Positions 46,564 to 62,161 of a stretch of DNA of 64,000 nucleotides are shown in pieces (position 1 is the stretch's first letter; each line of letters starts with the position of its first letter). The translations under genes and the position numbers were made by a program. The stretch is from Trebouxia sp. TZW2008. Taxonomy: Eukaryota > Chlorophyta > Trebouxiophyceae > Trebouxiales > Trebouxiaceae. The notes under the pieces are model-generated. The model saw nothing but the letters and a program-made list of their open reading frames with translations, did not search any database and had not been told where the DNA came from. The DNA is taken from the NCBI GenBank assembly GCA_002118135.1, contig BDIU01000039.1:1-64000 (forward strand), written 5' to 3'.

Positions 46564-48887
46564 ATGCAGCGCCAACGGGGTCAGAGTTTGGTGGCACTTA
46601 TGGTAGCTGTGGTGCTCACAGTCCACACTCGAGCTAAGGGTGCGTGACGATCTGCTGCTGCTTGATTGCATGCCATCGAAGACAAAGGCTGTGCACAGAA
46701 GTTGTATCAATGCATAAGCCGTTAAAGATAGCTGAAGAATTGAGTCCAATCTGCAAATGCAGGTGTCAAAAACAGTGGGCGTCACCTGCTACAAACTCTA
46801 CCAGTAGGCCCTGGCTGCATCAGCTTGCAAAACTCTTTTGTGGCCACAAATCCAGACTTCAGCCTTCTCTACGCTGGCTTGAATCAGCTTGGCCTTAACA
46901 ACACATTGTCCTCCTTGACAACCACTTACACCCTCTTTGCACCTACAAACGAAGCCTTTGAGGGCTACAATACTGCTGCTGGGATTACAGATCCTGAGGG
47001 TGCTTCCAGTCCCCTTCTGCTGGCTGGCTTCCAACTGCTCATTGTGCCTGAGGCAATCTCAGTAAGGCCATTCTTGATGCATTTCCAATTGCATGGCTGT
47101 CTGGATGCACGGCTATGCACTGTGCCCAACAGGATATTGCTAGACTTATGCTTGCGCTATCTAAATGCATGATCAAGTTCTGCAGCTGCGAGGCTTCAAT
47201 CGACTTCTGCTTGAGGCAGTACTGCTGATTGTGTACATTACTTTGCTGTAGCATATTGAAATAGGAAAAGAAGCTGCCGTTCTGATGTCAAGGAGTCAAT
47301 GGACCTGATACAAGCCATCGCTGTAGACATGTGTCACGACCTACATTGCACAAGATGCATCTGCCTGAGCAGCAAGTGCTGGCAACATTAGTCACTCCTT
47401 GCCCCCTAGCCCTCTAAGCAGTTGAGTCAAAACAGCATGCTGCCTCAGCAGTGATTTCAGCCATACACACCCAGCACATGTGCTGAAAAACATAATCTGT
47501 GGCCATCATTGCTGTTGTACAACGACTGCAGGACCCAAGCGACTTTGTGGATGGAGAGGTGCTGCCAACTCTTGAGGGCGGCAACCTCACAGTCTTCACT
47601 GAAACCGTGAATGGCGCTGAGCAGATCACCATCATTAGTCCAGGATCTGAGGGCACCATCATCACGCCTCCTCAATATGCATGTCACGTAAGCCTTGCAA
47701 CTGCAACTGCACTTTACTGTGTGCTGCTCCATGCGCGTGTGTGTCTATGTTGCCACAAGCTGTTACGCTTATTCCCTGTGCCCAGCTAATCCACCTGTTG
47801 AAACTTGAAAGCATGTCAAATCTGAAAGTGTTGAGATGATGTGATATTCTACACATTGGCAGAAGCACAATTTGCTTGGCATGTATGCTCCATCTGCAGC
47901 GACATCAGTTGCTGCTCATGAGTGCAGTTGGTGATTTATGGAATTGATGGCCCCTTTGTGCCAGAAGAGAACCTGTTCTTGAACGACTTGCCTGGCTCCA
48001 TCCACAATTTGACCCATTACCTGGTGAGCGTGTTGGTGCCTGGAGGGCCTGAGGTGCCCATCACTGCAATCATTGATGCTGTCAGTGGAGGCCGCGTGGC
48101 AGAGGTTGCAGCAGCATTTGACCAAACAGTGCAAGCTGGACTTTCAGACCAGCTTATTGCTATTCTGCGCGAGGTATGCATACATCTCTGCACAGCGAAC
48201 AAAATCAGCAGCGTTGTACAGAATCTTTGTTGAGCACTGCTGGCTGGTGTGGTTGATGTCAAATCAAGCATCATCTTGACTGCTGATGGGGTGTATTGCC
48301 ATGATTGCACATCAAGCAAGAAAGTGCATTGCACCTGATGTCCAATCAAAAGCAGGAGCTGCTTGTCAATGTCCTGTGGCAGATAATATGACTGAATGTC
48401 GCCAATCACGCCTGAGATCAGTTTAAGCCGTTTCCTCTGAATGCTTGGCTGCTGCTGTCAACCACAGACCATGACCAGGCGCCAATGACCTGTTGCATTG
48501 CACCTGACAAAGACGCCTGCAGGCTGTTATTGTCCATCAGCATGACCTCAAACACAGCTTTACTCCTCACGCTTGCGCTCTACAAATGCATGCACGCTTA
48601 TGTCTCATGCTTCAATCAGCTTCCACATGCTGTCAGAGCGCAAGGCCCTGCTGGTATCCTGCCCGCAGGCAATAGGCGTGCCTGGTGGGGTGGCTGCTCT
48701 GGGTGAGGTTGCAAATGAAATGATTGTCCTGTCCGGCTGTGGAACCTTGCTGCCCATTATACATCAGCTGTACCCCACACTGTACTCGACACCTGCCAGC
48801 TTGGGTCTGAGCCCTGCTGACCTACAGAGCATCCCTAAAATGGACCCACAGCTGGCAGCATGTGCACTCAGCGCCGCCAGTGGCTAA
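46564..48887 (+). CDS. Secreted fasciclin (FAS1)-domain protein
   Basis: Five exons agree in phase: 46564-46639, 46763-47061, 47532-47687, 47928-48173 and 48669-48887. They give about 331 residues. Exon 1 encodes a signal peptide (basic MQRQRGQ, then hydrophobic LVALMVAVVLTV), so the protein enters the secretory pathway. Exon 2 carries a FAS1 domain start (TNPDFSLLYAGLNQLGL) and the H1 box YTLFAPTNEAF. The following exons continue the fold (GGNLTVFTETVNGAEQITI and LVIYGIDGPFVPEENLFL). After it come a Val/Ala-rich helix and a Gly-rich C terminus ending in CALSAASG. FAS1 domains mediate adhesion or cell-wall matrix binding. No clear GPI signal is seen at the C terminus. Confidence 0.82.
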
Positions 48888-49687
48888 GTTCGTGATGTAC
48901 AGGCTTGCAGCGTGTATTAGATGCATGTAGATCTAGATAGTTGTGATATTGTGGTCTGCTCGCTTTCTCATTGCGCTAAACGCTCACGGAGTCTGCACAT
49001 CCCTGGAAGCTACAGTTGCAGCTTGCCTGACTTGATCTTTGAGCTTGATATTTTGTCCACGCCCAATAGCAGGATGCAATAACATAATGTAATAACATAA
49101 GAGACTCAGTGAATCTCGGATTCCAAAGGTGCTGCACCTGCAGTTGTACACTTGCCTGTATATGTTCTGCATGGCTCTAAGGTGTAAGACCCTTTCAAAG
49201 GCAGTTTGTAGTTCATATCAACGTCCCTTGAATGACACAACCAATTGCTGGCTTTACTACATTTAACGCAAGTGCAGCAGCGCAACAGCATGCAGTCACC
49301 TGCAGCAGCTGTGCAAACACGATGCACTGCACTTAGCACTGAAAACCAAGCCAGGTGTGGTACGGCTGCTGAGAACTGCAGACTGCAGTGACTGCTGCAC
49401 ACTTTTCCAGACAATGCTGTGAGCATGTTCTGCCAATTTTACAAGGCAGAGGTTAGTGTGATGCAGCAGTAGCCAGCAAAGGCATGCAGACTGATCAAAC
49501 GAGCAACAGAGATCAAGCAGAAACATCAGACTGGCTTGATGCAACCATGGTACACAAGTAAAGCTGCCAAGAGGGCGCTACACAGATAGACAGGCTTGAG
49601 ACTTTGGGTCAAACTAGGGCCGCTGTTGCTGATGTATACATGTCAGTGTCTGGATGTCCTTGGTGACACAGTCCACTTTGTTCTTGT
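48888..49687. other. Spacer between convergent genes
   Basis: The FAS1 gene (plus) and the R-SNARE gene (minus) converge here. A TGTAA pentamer at 49088-49092, the usual chlorophyte poly(A) signal, is a candidate for the FAS1 gene. I see no other feature. Confidence 0.35.
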
Positions 49688-51295
49688 CTACTTCTTGATA
49701 CAGTTGCCACCTGAGAAGCAGACTATTAGGAAGATCACAAAGATCAGGATCAAGATCACAAGTACAACCAAAATCTTCATCTTCATGTTCTGCCACCACA
49801 TCTTGCTGCGTAGTTGTCGTCCTGTCTTGTGGAACCTGTCCGCCTGCAATAATGAAAGACAGGTTCAGGTATATACGGTACTGGTACAGCTTGGGCTTTG
49901 CAACAGCGCTGCGACTGTATATTTAAGTCTGACACTAGACCAACCTGCTGAGAGTCCAAGAGACAAGTAGCATACAAACTGCATAGCATGAGCAGGAGGG
50001 CTGGCAGCAACATGATACAGCAGAGCTTGATGAAAACACCTCAAGATACGCGGCACCAACATGCTTTGCAAGTTCGCAAGCTAAGCTATACTCTGGCTCA
50101 TACACCACATTGCCTTGGTGCAGCTACCTGGGTTGGTGATAAGTGTAACGAGCCACATACAGCAGCCTTGAAACTTTATGCTGCATGGCTGCTTATTAAG
50201 ATATTGCAGCAAAGTTGCATATGGCGCCTGACAGGAAGCAATACCAAGCAATCACATGCTGGCCTGCAACTCTGGCAAGTCCTGTCAATGCAAGAACATA
50301 CTTGGAAGCGTAGGTTGTCTGTCTTGTCCACCAACAGCTCAATCTTTTCTCCTCGCTCGAGCACACGCTCAATATTGTCCACCATAATGTTCTTGACCTC
50401 ATCCACCTTCACATACAAGACAACATCAGGGGGAATTGCAATCAGAGCAGCCAGCACTTCTGTCCAACATAACACTGATATTGTGGGTTTGCTGACTGAA
50501 GTGAGACCAGCAGACGACCGCCAGGCTCAAGGTTGCTGCACAAAGCAGAGACTGAGCCAGACTGCTGGCTCATATTTGACTCTGTGACAGCAACAAGCAG
50601 TATCATCCAAACTACTCCAGGATCAAGAAAACCTGACAGCATGATGTGCTACTGTAAGCGCCAAAAGCTGAAAGCAGCTTGGTGCCTTGTTGCAACTGTG
50701 AGAGGCCTCTGGGCATGATCTGGACACAGAGGGACCAAGCAGACCACATACCTTCTTTTGCACAGCTGCAACCTTGGTCAGCTCCTCAGGATGCTCCATG
50801 CAATAGTCCATGTGCATCTTGAGTCGAGGTCTGCAGAAGCAAGCAAAGTGAGAGGTGTGAGCAATAAGGGAGGTACACTGTATAAAGACTCACCCAAATG
50901 ATTTGTCCAAGCTGTGTGCCGGCGCAGTTCTGCCTTTGTCAGCAAACTTTTGCTGGAACTCTTCTCGAGTCTTCTCCAGGAACGCAAACGGCACTTGTCT
51001 GCCATAGCCCTCGTCAGCTACCACAAGGAAGGCTGCGCAGAGGAAGGCAACTTTAGTCTGTACACCATCACACACTGCACCATAGACAACTCAGTGCAGA
51101 CAGAAGATGCTTACTGAAGCCACCGTCCACAAGGTAATTGAAGGTATGTCTGTCACATGTGAATGTGAACTTGCTGTTGTCAGTCGGGCATTTCTCCAAG
51201 CACTGGATTGCAACAGTGCTGAAGTTGCCTGTGTACGATGTGTAGTCAGCCAAGACGGTGGTCCCTCGCGACACGAAAGCGTAGATCAGCGGCAT
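49688..51295 (-). CDS. Longin R-SNARE (VAMP7/VAMP72 family)
   Basis: Five exons agree in phase: 51115-51295, 50894-51032, 50752-50830, 50302-50406 and 49688-49843. They give 219 residues, the usual length for the family. The N-terminal longin domain starts [19 protein letters not shown] and continues [18 protein letters not shown]. The SNARE motif includes [20 protein letters not shown], with the zero-layer arginine in VLERGEK. A juxtamembrane [10 protein letters not shown] and one C-terminal transmembrane helix ([15 protein letters not shown]) anchor it. R-SNAREs pair with Q-SNAREs to fuse vesicles with the plasma membrane, endosome or vacuole; VAMP72 in plants serves secretion. The first ATG is chosen because longin domains begin immediately at the start. 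The exon 4 acceptor is AAG rather than CAG. Confidence 0.93.
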
Positions 51296-51708
51296 CGTGC
51301 CAAATGCAAAAACACGGCGTTGTTCTGGTCTAGTCTTAGCTGCGACGTGCCGCGATGGCAGATGTTGACATAAAGGCTCGCGCCAGCTAGCGCAACTGCT
51401 CAAATTGTCGAGGAAAGGAGAAGCTGAAGCAGAAGAACGGTACCGAGAGGGGGTCAAGGGGGGGCAAAATCTATGCTATGCCCTCAGCATCATGTCCTGC
51501 AGCCTAGCGGACAGTGTCTTGGTCAACGGGCTTCTTGTGGCAGGCGCATTGGCTCATCACAGCACGTATGCACAGCTGTTGTTGCACAGATTCACACTGC
51601 AACTATTGCTGCCCAAATTGAACTGTTTGCCAGCTGTAGCTAACGGTAAACTTAAGTTTGTTGGCAGATGTTGAATCTGTGACGTAGACAACAAACTTGC
51701 GCATAGTG
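51296..51708. other. Short spacer
   Basis: This lies between the R-SNARE start and the coiled-coil gene stop (both minus) and is the presumed R-SNARE promoter. Nothing else is recognised. Confidence 0.35.
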
Positions 51709-54200
51709 CTAAAGGCATTCTGTACTGCCAGAGCCTACAGCTGTGAGCTGTAAAAGCATAGCTCGTTGCTGCTCAAGCAACGATGCGCTTTGTTGTGCTT
51801 CCATTAGGGCCTGCTGCAGCTGAGCCTTCATAGCAGCATGGCTCTCGTCCTTTTTCTGCACAACCTGCCTGAATCTTGAGTGGAGCACATCCACTTCCTG
51901 CAGCTGCTGCTGTCTAGCTTCAGCAAGCTGCAACAGCAGCCACAATTCAACTTCAAGACTAGCTTTCCCTACGTGACATTTAGCGCATCACACTGTTGTG
52001 TAGTGGCCTACATATATGTTGCATATACCAAGCAATGTTGACGCCAAACAGCTGAGAGTAAAGTGCAGGCCCATCCTTGGTGACTCAAGCTGTCACATTA
52101 ATGTGTTATTGCAGCTGTGTCATAAGCACAGTGAACGTCATGCATGAAGAGTTGACAGCATCTAGATACAAATCTCACCCGTCTCTCATGCTCAGCTCTG
52201 CACTTCTGCACATCAGCATGCCGCTGCTTTTCTTCCTTAGATAAGCAAGTCTGCAGATGGCTGCTGGCAGATGTCGCTGTTGCTAACTCTGACTTCAAGC
52301 TGTCGATTGTGCTGTGAAGCTGGGCGCTGTCAAGCTGACTCTGCATTGTCATTTGAGCATATTCAAGACATGCTTGACTTGTGCAGTGGATCCTGGTGAC
52401 TTCATGATTACATATGACACAAACAAACAAATGGGGCGGATATTTGATTCAGGTCAAACGGCATCAGGGTATTGACAGCATTGTGCAGACAATCGTGCTG
52501 CAGCTGAAAGGTTTTAATGCTGTTGGGTTAGCAGAACTGATTGTCTGTAATAGTTTGCTGTAGGTTGTGTGCTGAACTGCAATACGTCCTGCACACAATG
52601 CACAGCTCAGTTGAGAATGGTTCAGTGTCATGCACAGGCAACTTGGCAAGCACAAGTTCACCTGTCCTAGCTTAGCCTCCATGTGCTTACGCGACGCTCT
52701 TGCATCATCAAGGTCTGACTGATATGCTTGGCACTGCTGAGACCTGCAAAGCACAAGCTCAGCAGAATGCGCGCATGGCAGCATAGTCCTCTGAGGACAC
52801 GTGAAGCCTCCCTCAAAAGCTAATTGAGACAAGCAGCATGTCCTGAGCAAGGATTGTGGGCTCAAGCAGAATGCCAAAAGTTGCGCGAGCGGTTGTAGAA
52901 TAGCTTTTCTAAAGGACAAATCAGCATCTACATGATGAACAAAGACTGACCAAGAGTCGCATCTGGCTTCTGCAGCAGCCAAAGTGTCTGCAGCTTGTCT
53001 GCGCACAGCTTGAACTTCAGCTTCGCACCACTGGGCCGCTTTTGACTCAATGTCATGCCTCTCAGCATCCCACTGCTTCGCCTGGGCTACCTGTAACACA
53101 CAATAACTCGTTCAAACAGGCACAAAGCAGCGCAAAAGCTTGACCTACACTTCACAAAGCACACAGACCCTGCGTTGGTACATTTGTAACTGGATGATCC
53201 TCGTTCAGTAAATCTGCCAAACGTCAAGCTATGTTCACGTGATGACAGGAAAAGACAAAGTGACTTTGCGTGCTGTGTGGCAAGCACAGATGCCTGTGCA
53301 AATACTGAACCCGATTGCAAAGACTTGCGTACATCGTGAACACAAACATGCTTGTCATCCTTTAAAGCCTAGGTTTCTGACCTGATGCTGCTGCTGCTCC
53401 TCAACTTGCAGTTGCAGGGATTGCAGCTCATGTGCATGTTTCTGCTCAAGCTCAGCGCTATGCTTGCTTGCATCACTGCGCTGCTCCTCCAACTGTTTAG
53501 TGAGCCGCTCAACCTTTGCTTGCAGAACACGCTGTGCTCTGCGTCAACAACAAAACATATTGCAATACTTTGGAAATTGGCAAAGCATGCACAGAAGCTC
53601 TTGAACCCAGGCTTGAGGCTAAGAGCCAGGCCAATGCACGCAATGTGGCTGTGTGGCTTGGCTGTGCTATGACAGGTGAATGCCTTGCTTGAATGCAGCC
53701 TATATGTGGGTCACTGACTCAGCCTGTGTTTCTGCAGAGTTTCTGCAGAAGACATACCGCTCGTATTGCTGGCGCAATTTGCCACAGTGCTCTTTTGACT
53801 CATGCAGTGAGCTCTGAAGCTTAGCAACTTTGTCCAGATGGGCTTGCTCTTGAACATGAGCCTCATTTTGATGCTGAAGGTTTGTCAGATTTTCCAGCTG
53901 TAGCACAAACACTAGCTTTACGTCAAGTGGCAACAACAACTCATGCTTTCCATCTGCTCATTCAAAATGATCGTAGCATCAAGAACAGCAAGACGTGCCT
54001 GTCGAGCGACCTGACGAGCGCCCAAGACTTGCTTATGCTCGGTTTTCAAGCGCTGCACCTGTGACCTCAGTGACTGGTAAGCATCAGCATTCAACCCTAC
54101 AACTGTGATACAATGAGTATATACCATCATGCCGGAACCTCTTCGGCTCAAAGCAGGCGTTACCTGTGGCAGTGCTGTCTAGTTGGTTGTCTGTGATCAT
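51709..54200 (-). CDS. Coiled-coil protein, possibly centrosomal/ciliary
   Basis: Exon 1 starts at the ATG at 54200 (MITDNQLDSTAT, donor GTAACG, phase 1) and joins in phase to VVGLNADAYQSLRSQVQRLK. Later exons are almost wholly heptad-like Glu/Gln/Lys/Ala-rich helices: ENLTNLQHQNEAHVQEQAHL (about 53830-53890), VERLTKQLEEQRSDASKHSA (about 53450-53520), AERHDIESKAAQWCEAEVQA (about 53000-53070) and TIDSLKSELATATSASSHL (about 52250-52310). The C terminus (about 51709-51930) reads HSRFRQVVQKKDESHAAMKA, then SASLLEQQRAML, before the stop at 51709. That segment resembles my recollection of the C terminus of CEP131/AZI1, a basal-body and centriolar-satellite protein, but this protein is much shorter. 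Only the coiled-coil nature is certain. Inner exon borders are not resolved. Confidence 0.6.
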
Positions 54201-54480
54201 ATCTAGATCCTCACTTAAATTGACGCGCAGTTACTTGCGAGCCGGCAAGAATGAGCGTCATGACGTCGTCGAGCCAGTGCTGGCAGCATTGCGAGCATGC
54301 TTGGGCCCGTATGACGCTGCGCAGTGCACTTCCTGTGCAGCTGATAGAATTTGCATGGCGAAGAAGAGTCCTCCGCAGAATTTTGAGAATTGCATTAACA
54401 TAAACAATTTGGGCGGAAAATCTGGCCATCTTGCATACAGGACTGCTAGTTGAGCAGTGATCCCTGCAAGCGCACTCAGC
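54201..54480. promoter_or_regulatory. Compact bidirectional promoter, coiled-coil gene and ATP2
   Basis: Only 280 bp separates the start codons of two divergent genes, so the promoters must overlap unless 5' non-coding exons exist. No TATA-like box can be assigned. Confidence 0.5.
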
Positions 54481-57713
<3,233 letters not shown>

Positions 57714-58675
57714 AGCAGCAGTAGTGGGTAAGTCAGTATTAGTGTGCTGAGCACTGCTATTCTAGAAGGCGTGAAAGTATGGCATGCTGGGTTGACCATT
57801 TTCTCTCAGCATTCATGCTTGCCTGAGCCTCGCTTAAGTTCGTCAATATAGATTCATTGCAGCTTTTTTGTGCCCACAGCCCTTGTAATATTGACACCAT
57901 TCTCATAGTACCTGTCTCAATGAGCTATGCATGCAAAAGACCATGTCTGGCATCTGCTGAGCATGCCAACACAAACTACGTCCGACTTGCGCATTATGAC
58001 CTCAGCTCATGGCACAACACAATCTGGTGTCTGTGCATGTGCACTCTGAGACCTGTTAAGCCCCGATGCCACCGGAAGCTACCCAGCACACCATTTTTGC
58101 TCAACGCTGCCCAGAATTACACTCAATTCAACTGTCAAGCTGCAAGCAGGTTTTGAGTTCAGCTGTAACAGCTGCAGTTTTGAAAAGTAACATGGTCAAT
58201 CAGCATTACAACTGAGAAACTACACGCTGATCAACTCAGGGTCAAAAACGGTAGAGACCCCAACCTGCCAGAGTAAGGCGAAACAAATTGAAAACGCAGG
58301 CTATCTTTGCAGGCCTGCGAGTGACTTCAGCCTATTTCAACTGTTTTGCTCAAGCTAACAGTTGCTTCCCCATGGTGACTTTGCTGTTGATGATCAGCTC
58401 ATCAGTACCCATGGGAGAAGTGGCCTGCGACCTCTGACTGATGCCTTCAGCAATTTTACAAGTACAAGGCTACTTTGCAAACAAATCTCCAACCTTATGA
58501 GAGATATAGCATGTGTGAGGAATGCCTCTGTATCAACCAGGTTGACTAAGTCTTGAGCTGTCATGCCTGAGCGCTGGGCGCATGGTGTACAAGATGCCGA
58601 CACAAAGCGCTGATGCAGCTGGACAGCCATGATGGTACACAGCTTGCAGTGGGATGTAGTCCGCACGCTGGTGGC
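57714..58675. other. Spacer between convergent genes
   Basis: This holds the ATP2 3' UTR and the 3' flank of the next minus-strand gene. A minus-strand open stretch at about 58490-58630 (SGMTAQDLVNLVDTEAFLTH) looks mildly coding and could be a further exon of that gene. No domain is recognised. Confidence 0.3.
57884..57888 (+). terminator. Candidate TGTAA poly(A) signal of ATP2
   Basis: TGTAA, the pentamer used as the main polyadenylation signal in chlorophyte algae, occurs 171 bp after the ATP2 stop. The motif is short and common, so the call rests on position alone. Confidence 0.35.
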
Positions 58676-60041
58676 TTAGCTGTTCTGGTCCTTGTCATTC
58701 AAGGTTGTCAGCAGAGCAGACATTATGACATCACTGCTCTGCAAATCATCTTGCAACTCCTGCACGTCAGTCAATCATTGATCGCGTCAGGTGTGTGTTA
58801 GTCTGCGATGCAGAGGAGGTCAAGCCATGTGAGTTCACGACAAGTACTATAATGTGCGTACAACACAGCCATGCCTTGCATGTTGACTGCAGTGACAGTG
58901 AGAGCCGTCCCAATTGCAGATATGTGCATGCGAGGTAGAATCCTTTCCAATGGTGTTGTAGTTGGGGAAGGCTCAACTAAGTTGAAAGTGAGCATGAAAA
59001 TGTCCCAGAGTCACCTTAAGGCGCTGCATCTGATTTGTCACTGGTGGTAATGCGTGTATAGCACTCTGTTCAGCTTCCAGCAGGGCTCGCCTGTCCTCTA
59101 GCCAACGAATGCAGACATGCAAATCACCCGGCTGCAGCTCTGGAAGGTCAAACGCTGCCTGCTGAACTGACACGTCTGCTGCCTGCACCGCAAACCTGCC
59201 ACGATCCAGTGATTGTACTTGCACGCAAGCTCTGATTGCTAGGTTGCAGAGCATGCAAGGCTGTTGCGTGGCGTTTGTCTGCCAAATGGACATGGAATTT
59301 ACTGCTGTTGGAAGTGAGCAACTGCATGTGAAGGTCCAGGATGCAGCTTTGCCCCGCAGCGCATCTGCTAAGCTGAACTAGACACAGAAGTAAACTGAGA
59401 ACGTTGTGCAAACAGGAATGCTGCTGCCTGAGGGAGATATCTGCTAAGCCAGATTTGCTGTTGGAAGACGGGTGACTAGAAGAGCTACATGCTGGAAGCA
59501 GCAGACATGCATGCATTCACCTGGCACACTGGAGGTTCCTGAATCTCAGGAGCATGCCGCTGCCTTCTCAAGAGGCCCAAAGCAAAAGCTCCACCAGCAG
59601 CTGCAACCAGAAGTTTGGAGATCCTATGTCTGCTGTTGTGTCTGTGCCACCTAGACAGCTCCCTACAGACGTGGCCGCAGAGGTACACGAACCAGTAACA
59701 CTTGACATAGTCGGTCAGGCACACAACTTGCTGCAACGCCGCCACAAAGGTCATCAGCGAGTTGCATAAGCTGATGTAGATTGCGAGTCTCACCTATGAT
59801 GCGCTAAATTGTGCTGTGTACCACCACTTCGTTGTGATCTGGCAGGGATCTGCAACACACTGTCACTAGCTCTCAAATGCATGCAAAGCCAGACATCGTG
59901 AAAAATGTCACACACCTGTGCAGCAGCAATCCTTCGTTGCAACTCGCGAGCGAATGCTGCGTGCGGTTCTGTACAAAAGCTGCGTTTGCCAGCTTCGTGT
60001 CCTGTCACTCCTCGGTCTTGTTGCAACTTTGTCTTCAGCGC
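58676..60041 (-). CDS. Unrecognised protein, six candidate exons
   Basis: Candidate exons agree in phase: 59916 to about 60041, 59794-59849, 59521-59770, 59015-59278, 58839-58976 and 58676-58759. The first reads AFARELQRRIAAAQ. The third contains a Cys/Trp/Tyr-rich segment (LTDYVKCYWFVYLCGHVCRE), a basic stretch and a hydrophobic helix ISKLLVAAAGGAFALGLL, then RRQRH, suggesting one membrane anchor. The fourth has DLPELQPGDLHVCIRWLEDR. The last ends LTTLNDKDQNS and stop. The start codon was not found; it may lie in an exon upstream of 60041. A peroxin-like N-terminal anchor came to mind, but nothing else supports it. Function unknown. Confidence 0.45.
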
Positions 60042-60738
60042 TCCTGCACATCGCGCACAGAGCTGAGTTACATGTGTATGGGCGGCATAACCGTTTTACG
60101 CACGCGTCAACACCGTGTGTACCTGCTGCCGGGCAAAGTCTGAGGAGGGTACTGCAAGCCATCAAATAAGCAGACTGTGAAGGAGCGCCATGTAGCGTGT
60201 CGACCGCAGGCACACGGCAAAGTTGAAAATTGCTGAGCAATAACGTCTCAGAGACTTGGACGAGTGCAACGAAGGCGTCAGGGACTGTGATGTTGCTGTA
60301 GTGTGATGCAGCAGAAGTTGACCTGAGGATTGTAAATGGATAGGCAAACTGCTTGTGACAATCAACAGCTGCATTGCTGCTGACTGTTGCTGAAGGCCTC
60401 TTTGATAGCAGCAACAGTTGTTGACTAGATCATGTCCAAGCAGCTGTGTGTTCGAGCCAGAGCTGCATGCATGTGTACTGCTGCGCAAATGTCTCCTTGC
60501 AATGACATGCCTAGAACTATATTGCGGATTGTGCTAGCTAGCTACAGCTCTAGCAAGTAGCGGCAAAGGATTTTGCATGGTACTGCATTGATCATAATTC
60601 ACAATAGTTTTCTGCATTGCTCAAATGATGGCAAGTTGGCTGACAGGGTGATTGCTCTATCTGCCTGTTGCTAACGTTGTCGAATGTCACTGCATCTATA
60701 TTTGCTGCTGATGGTCTATAGGAAAGCTTGGCAGCCCA
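60042..60738. other. Spacer, possible upstream exon
   Basis: This lies between two minus-strand genes. It may contain the first exon and promoter of the unrecognised gene and the 3' UTR of the BCL7-domain gene. No feature can be named. Confidence 0.3.
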
Positions 60739-61547
60739 TCACACTGACAGAGCAGGCTGGCTATGGTCCATAATCTGTGCTGATGCAGTTTGCCCATGTG
60801 CAAGGGCATTTTGAATTTCTGTGGAGCCAGCAGGCACCTGCAGTTCAGGCTGGGGAGCTGCCTCATGTGCTTGCATATCTACAGAAGGTTGTTGATCATT
60901 CCTGTCATGAGGTGTCTCATTGTCAACATTGACAACAGCTTGCTTGTTGCCTTGGCTTTGCTGTTGCCTCTGTGGCTGTGCAGGTGCAGCACCTGGTGTG
61001 GATTCTAGTTTCAAAGCATGCTGGGCCTGCAGCAACCAGATAGATTCTGACACTTGCCAAGCAAGCTTTAGCTATGGTCTTAGCGCACCATCAGACAAAC
61101 GTTCATTGAGCTGCCAGGCTGTGTAGTGCTTACATGCGCAGCCTGGGTAACAGCGTTGTTGGGGTACAAGGGGGCAGCACCCAGCCGCTGACTACTATGC
61201 TCAGCGATCTGCATTACACCATCAACGGTGTGCCACGATATGCCTCAGCATTACAGATGCTGGCAACTACATGGCAGAGTCAACATACCGGCAGCAAGTT
61301 GGGGAACCTTGGCGTGAGCTTGTCCTCAGTGCGTTCCTCTGCACGGCAAGTGACACGTTAAGCGCCTTCTCAGAGCATGTTTACGCTTGCAGCAATGCTT
61401 GAACAGGCTCAGACCTGTTGGCACCCATTTCAGCAGCTTGTATTTGGCACTGTCGCTGGCAAGATCCCACTGCTTGCGCCATTTTCGAACCCGCCCCTGG
61501 AACTGCTGCTTATCCTGCCCTCTTGCTGTGCTTGCACGTGTGGTCAT
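60739..61547 (-). CDS. BCL7-domain protein (SWI/SNF-associated family)
   Basis: Four exons agree in phase: 61415-61547, 61289-61338, 61134-61208 and 60739-61026. They give 181 residues. The N terminus holds the BCL7 signature: VRKWRKQWDLASDSAKYKLL followed by KWVPT, comparable to VRKWEKKW...FKWVPV in animal BCL7A/B/C. The rest is predicted disordered, rich in Gln, Ala and Pro (AQPQRQQQSQGNKQAV), as in the animal proteins. BCL7 proteins are accessory subunits of SWI/SNF (BAF) chromatin remodellers, and plant relatives associate with the equivalent complex. The ATG at 61547 gives the N terminus expected for the family. The short exon 2 (50 bp) restores the frame between exons 1 and 3. It is divergent from the SKP1-like gene. 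Confidence 0.85.
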
Positions 61548-62161
61548 CGAACTGTAGGCGCATCAGGATGCGCAAGCTGCAAAAGTGCCGCGCTGGGCTG
61601 GATGGGAAGATCTATACTTCCTGTTGGGGGCCTTTGTCAGAGCTAGGCAGACTTTGTTGTGTACTCTACTGTTGCTACTGGGGAAGTACGAGAACGCAAC
61701 TCAGAAAATCTGATGCTCAGAATCACGCCAATTTGTTGAAGGCGCAAGCTGTGCAAGCTGGGCGAAATTGGTTTCGGATTCAACTGTTTTGTGTGCTTTG
61801 CAATTGGCATAGCTTCCCCGTTTTCATTCCGCGGCAACAGCAAGCGGTGTGTCGTAAACTCGCCAAATCTTCCCCTGCATTTACAAACGAGTCCCTAGCG
61901 CTATGATTGCGTTTCTGCGAGCCGCGTGCACTCCACCATGAGCAGGCGGCAAAGCTCCTTGCTGCTTTAGATCACGTCTAGACAGCGACACGGCGGACAT
62001 ACTGTGGTGTAAAACTGTCTTATTCTGCCAACCAGCACAATCCTTCAGATGCCGGCATCTCAGGTACCCTTCATTGCGCTAAAGGTCAGTGCCATGCTTG
62101 ACTCTTGCCAACTTTGAGCGGACTGCAGCTGCCTCAGCAACGCCCAGCGCTGCCGCAAGGC
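61548..62161. promoter_or_regulatory. Intergenic region between divergent BCL7 and SKP1-like genes
   Basis: About 610 bp should hold both promoters and 5' UTRs. A non-coding first exon for the SKP1-like gene near 62040 is possible. No specific motif is assigned. Confidence 0.4.

Noticed and set aside
58676..60041. PEX3 identity for the unrecognised minus-strand gene
   Set aside because: Only a basic-flanked hydrophobic helix is shared. The residues that define PEX3 are not seen.
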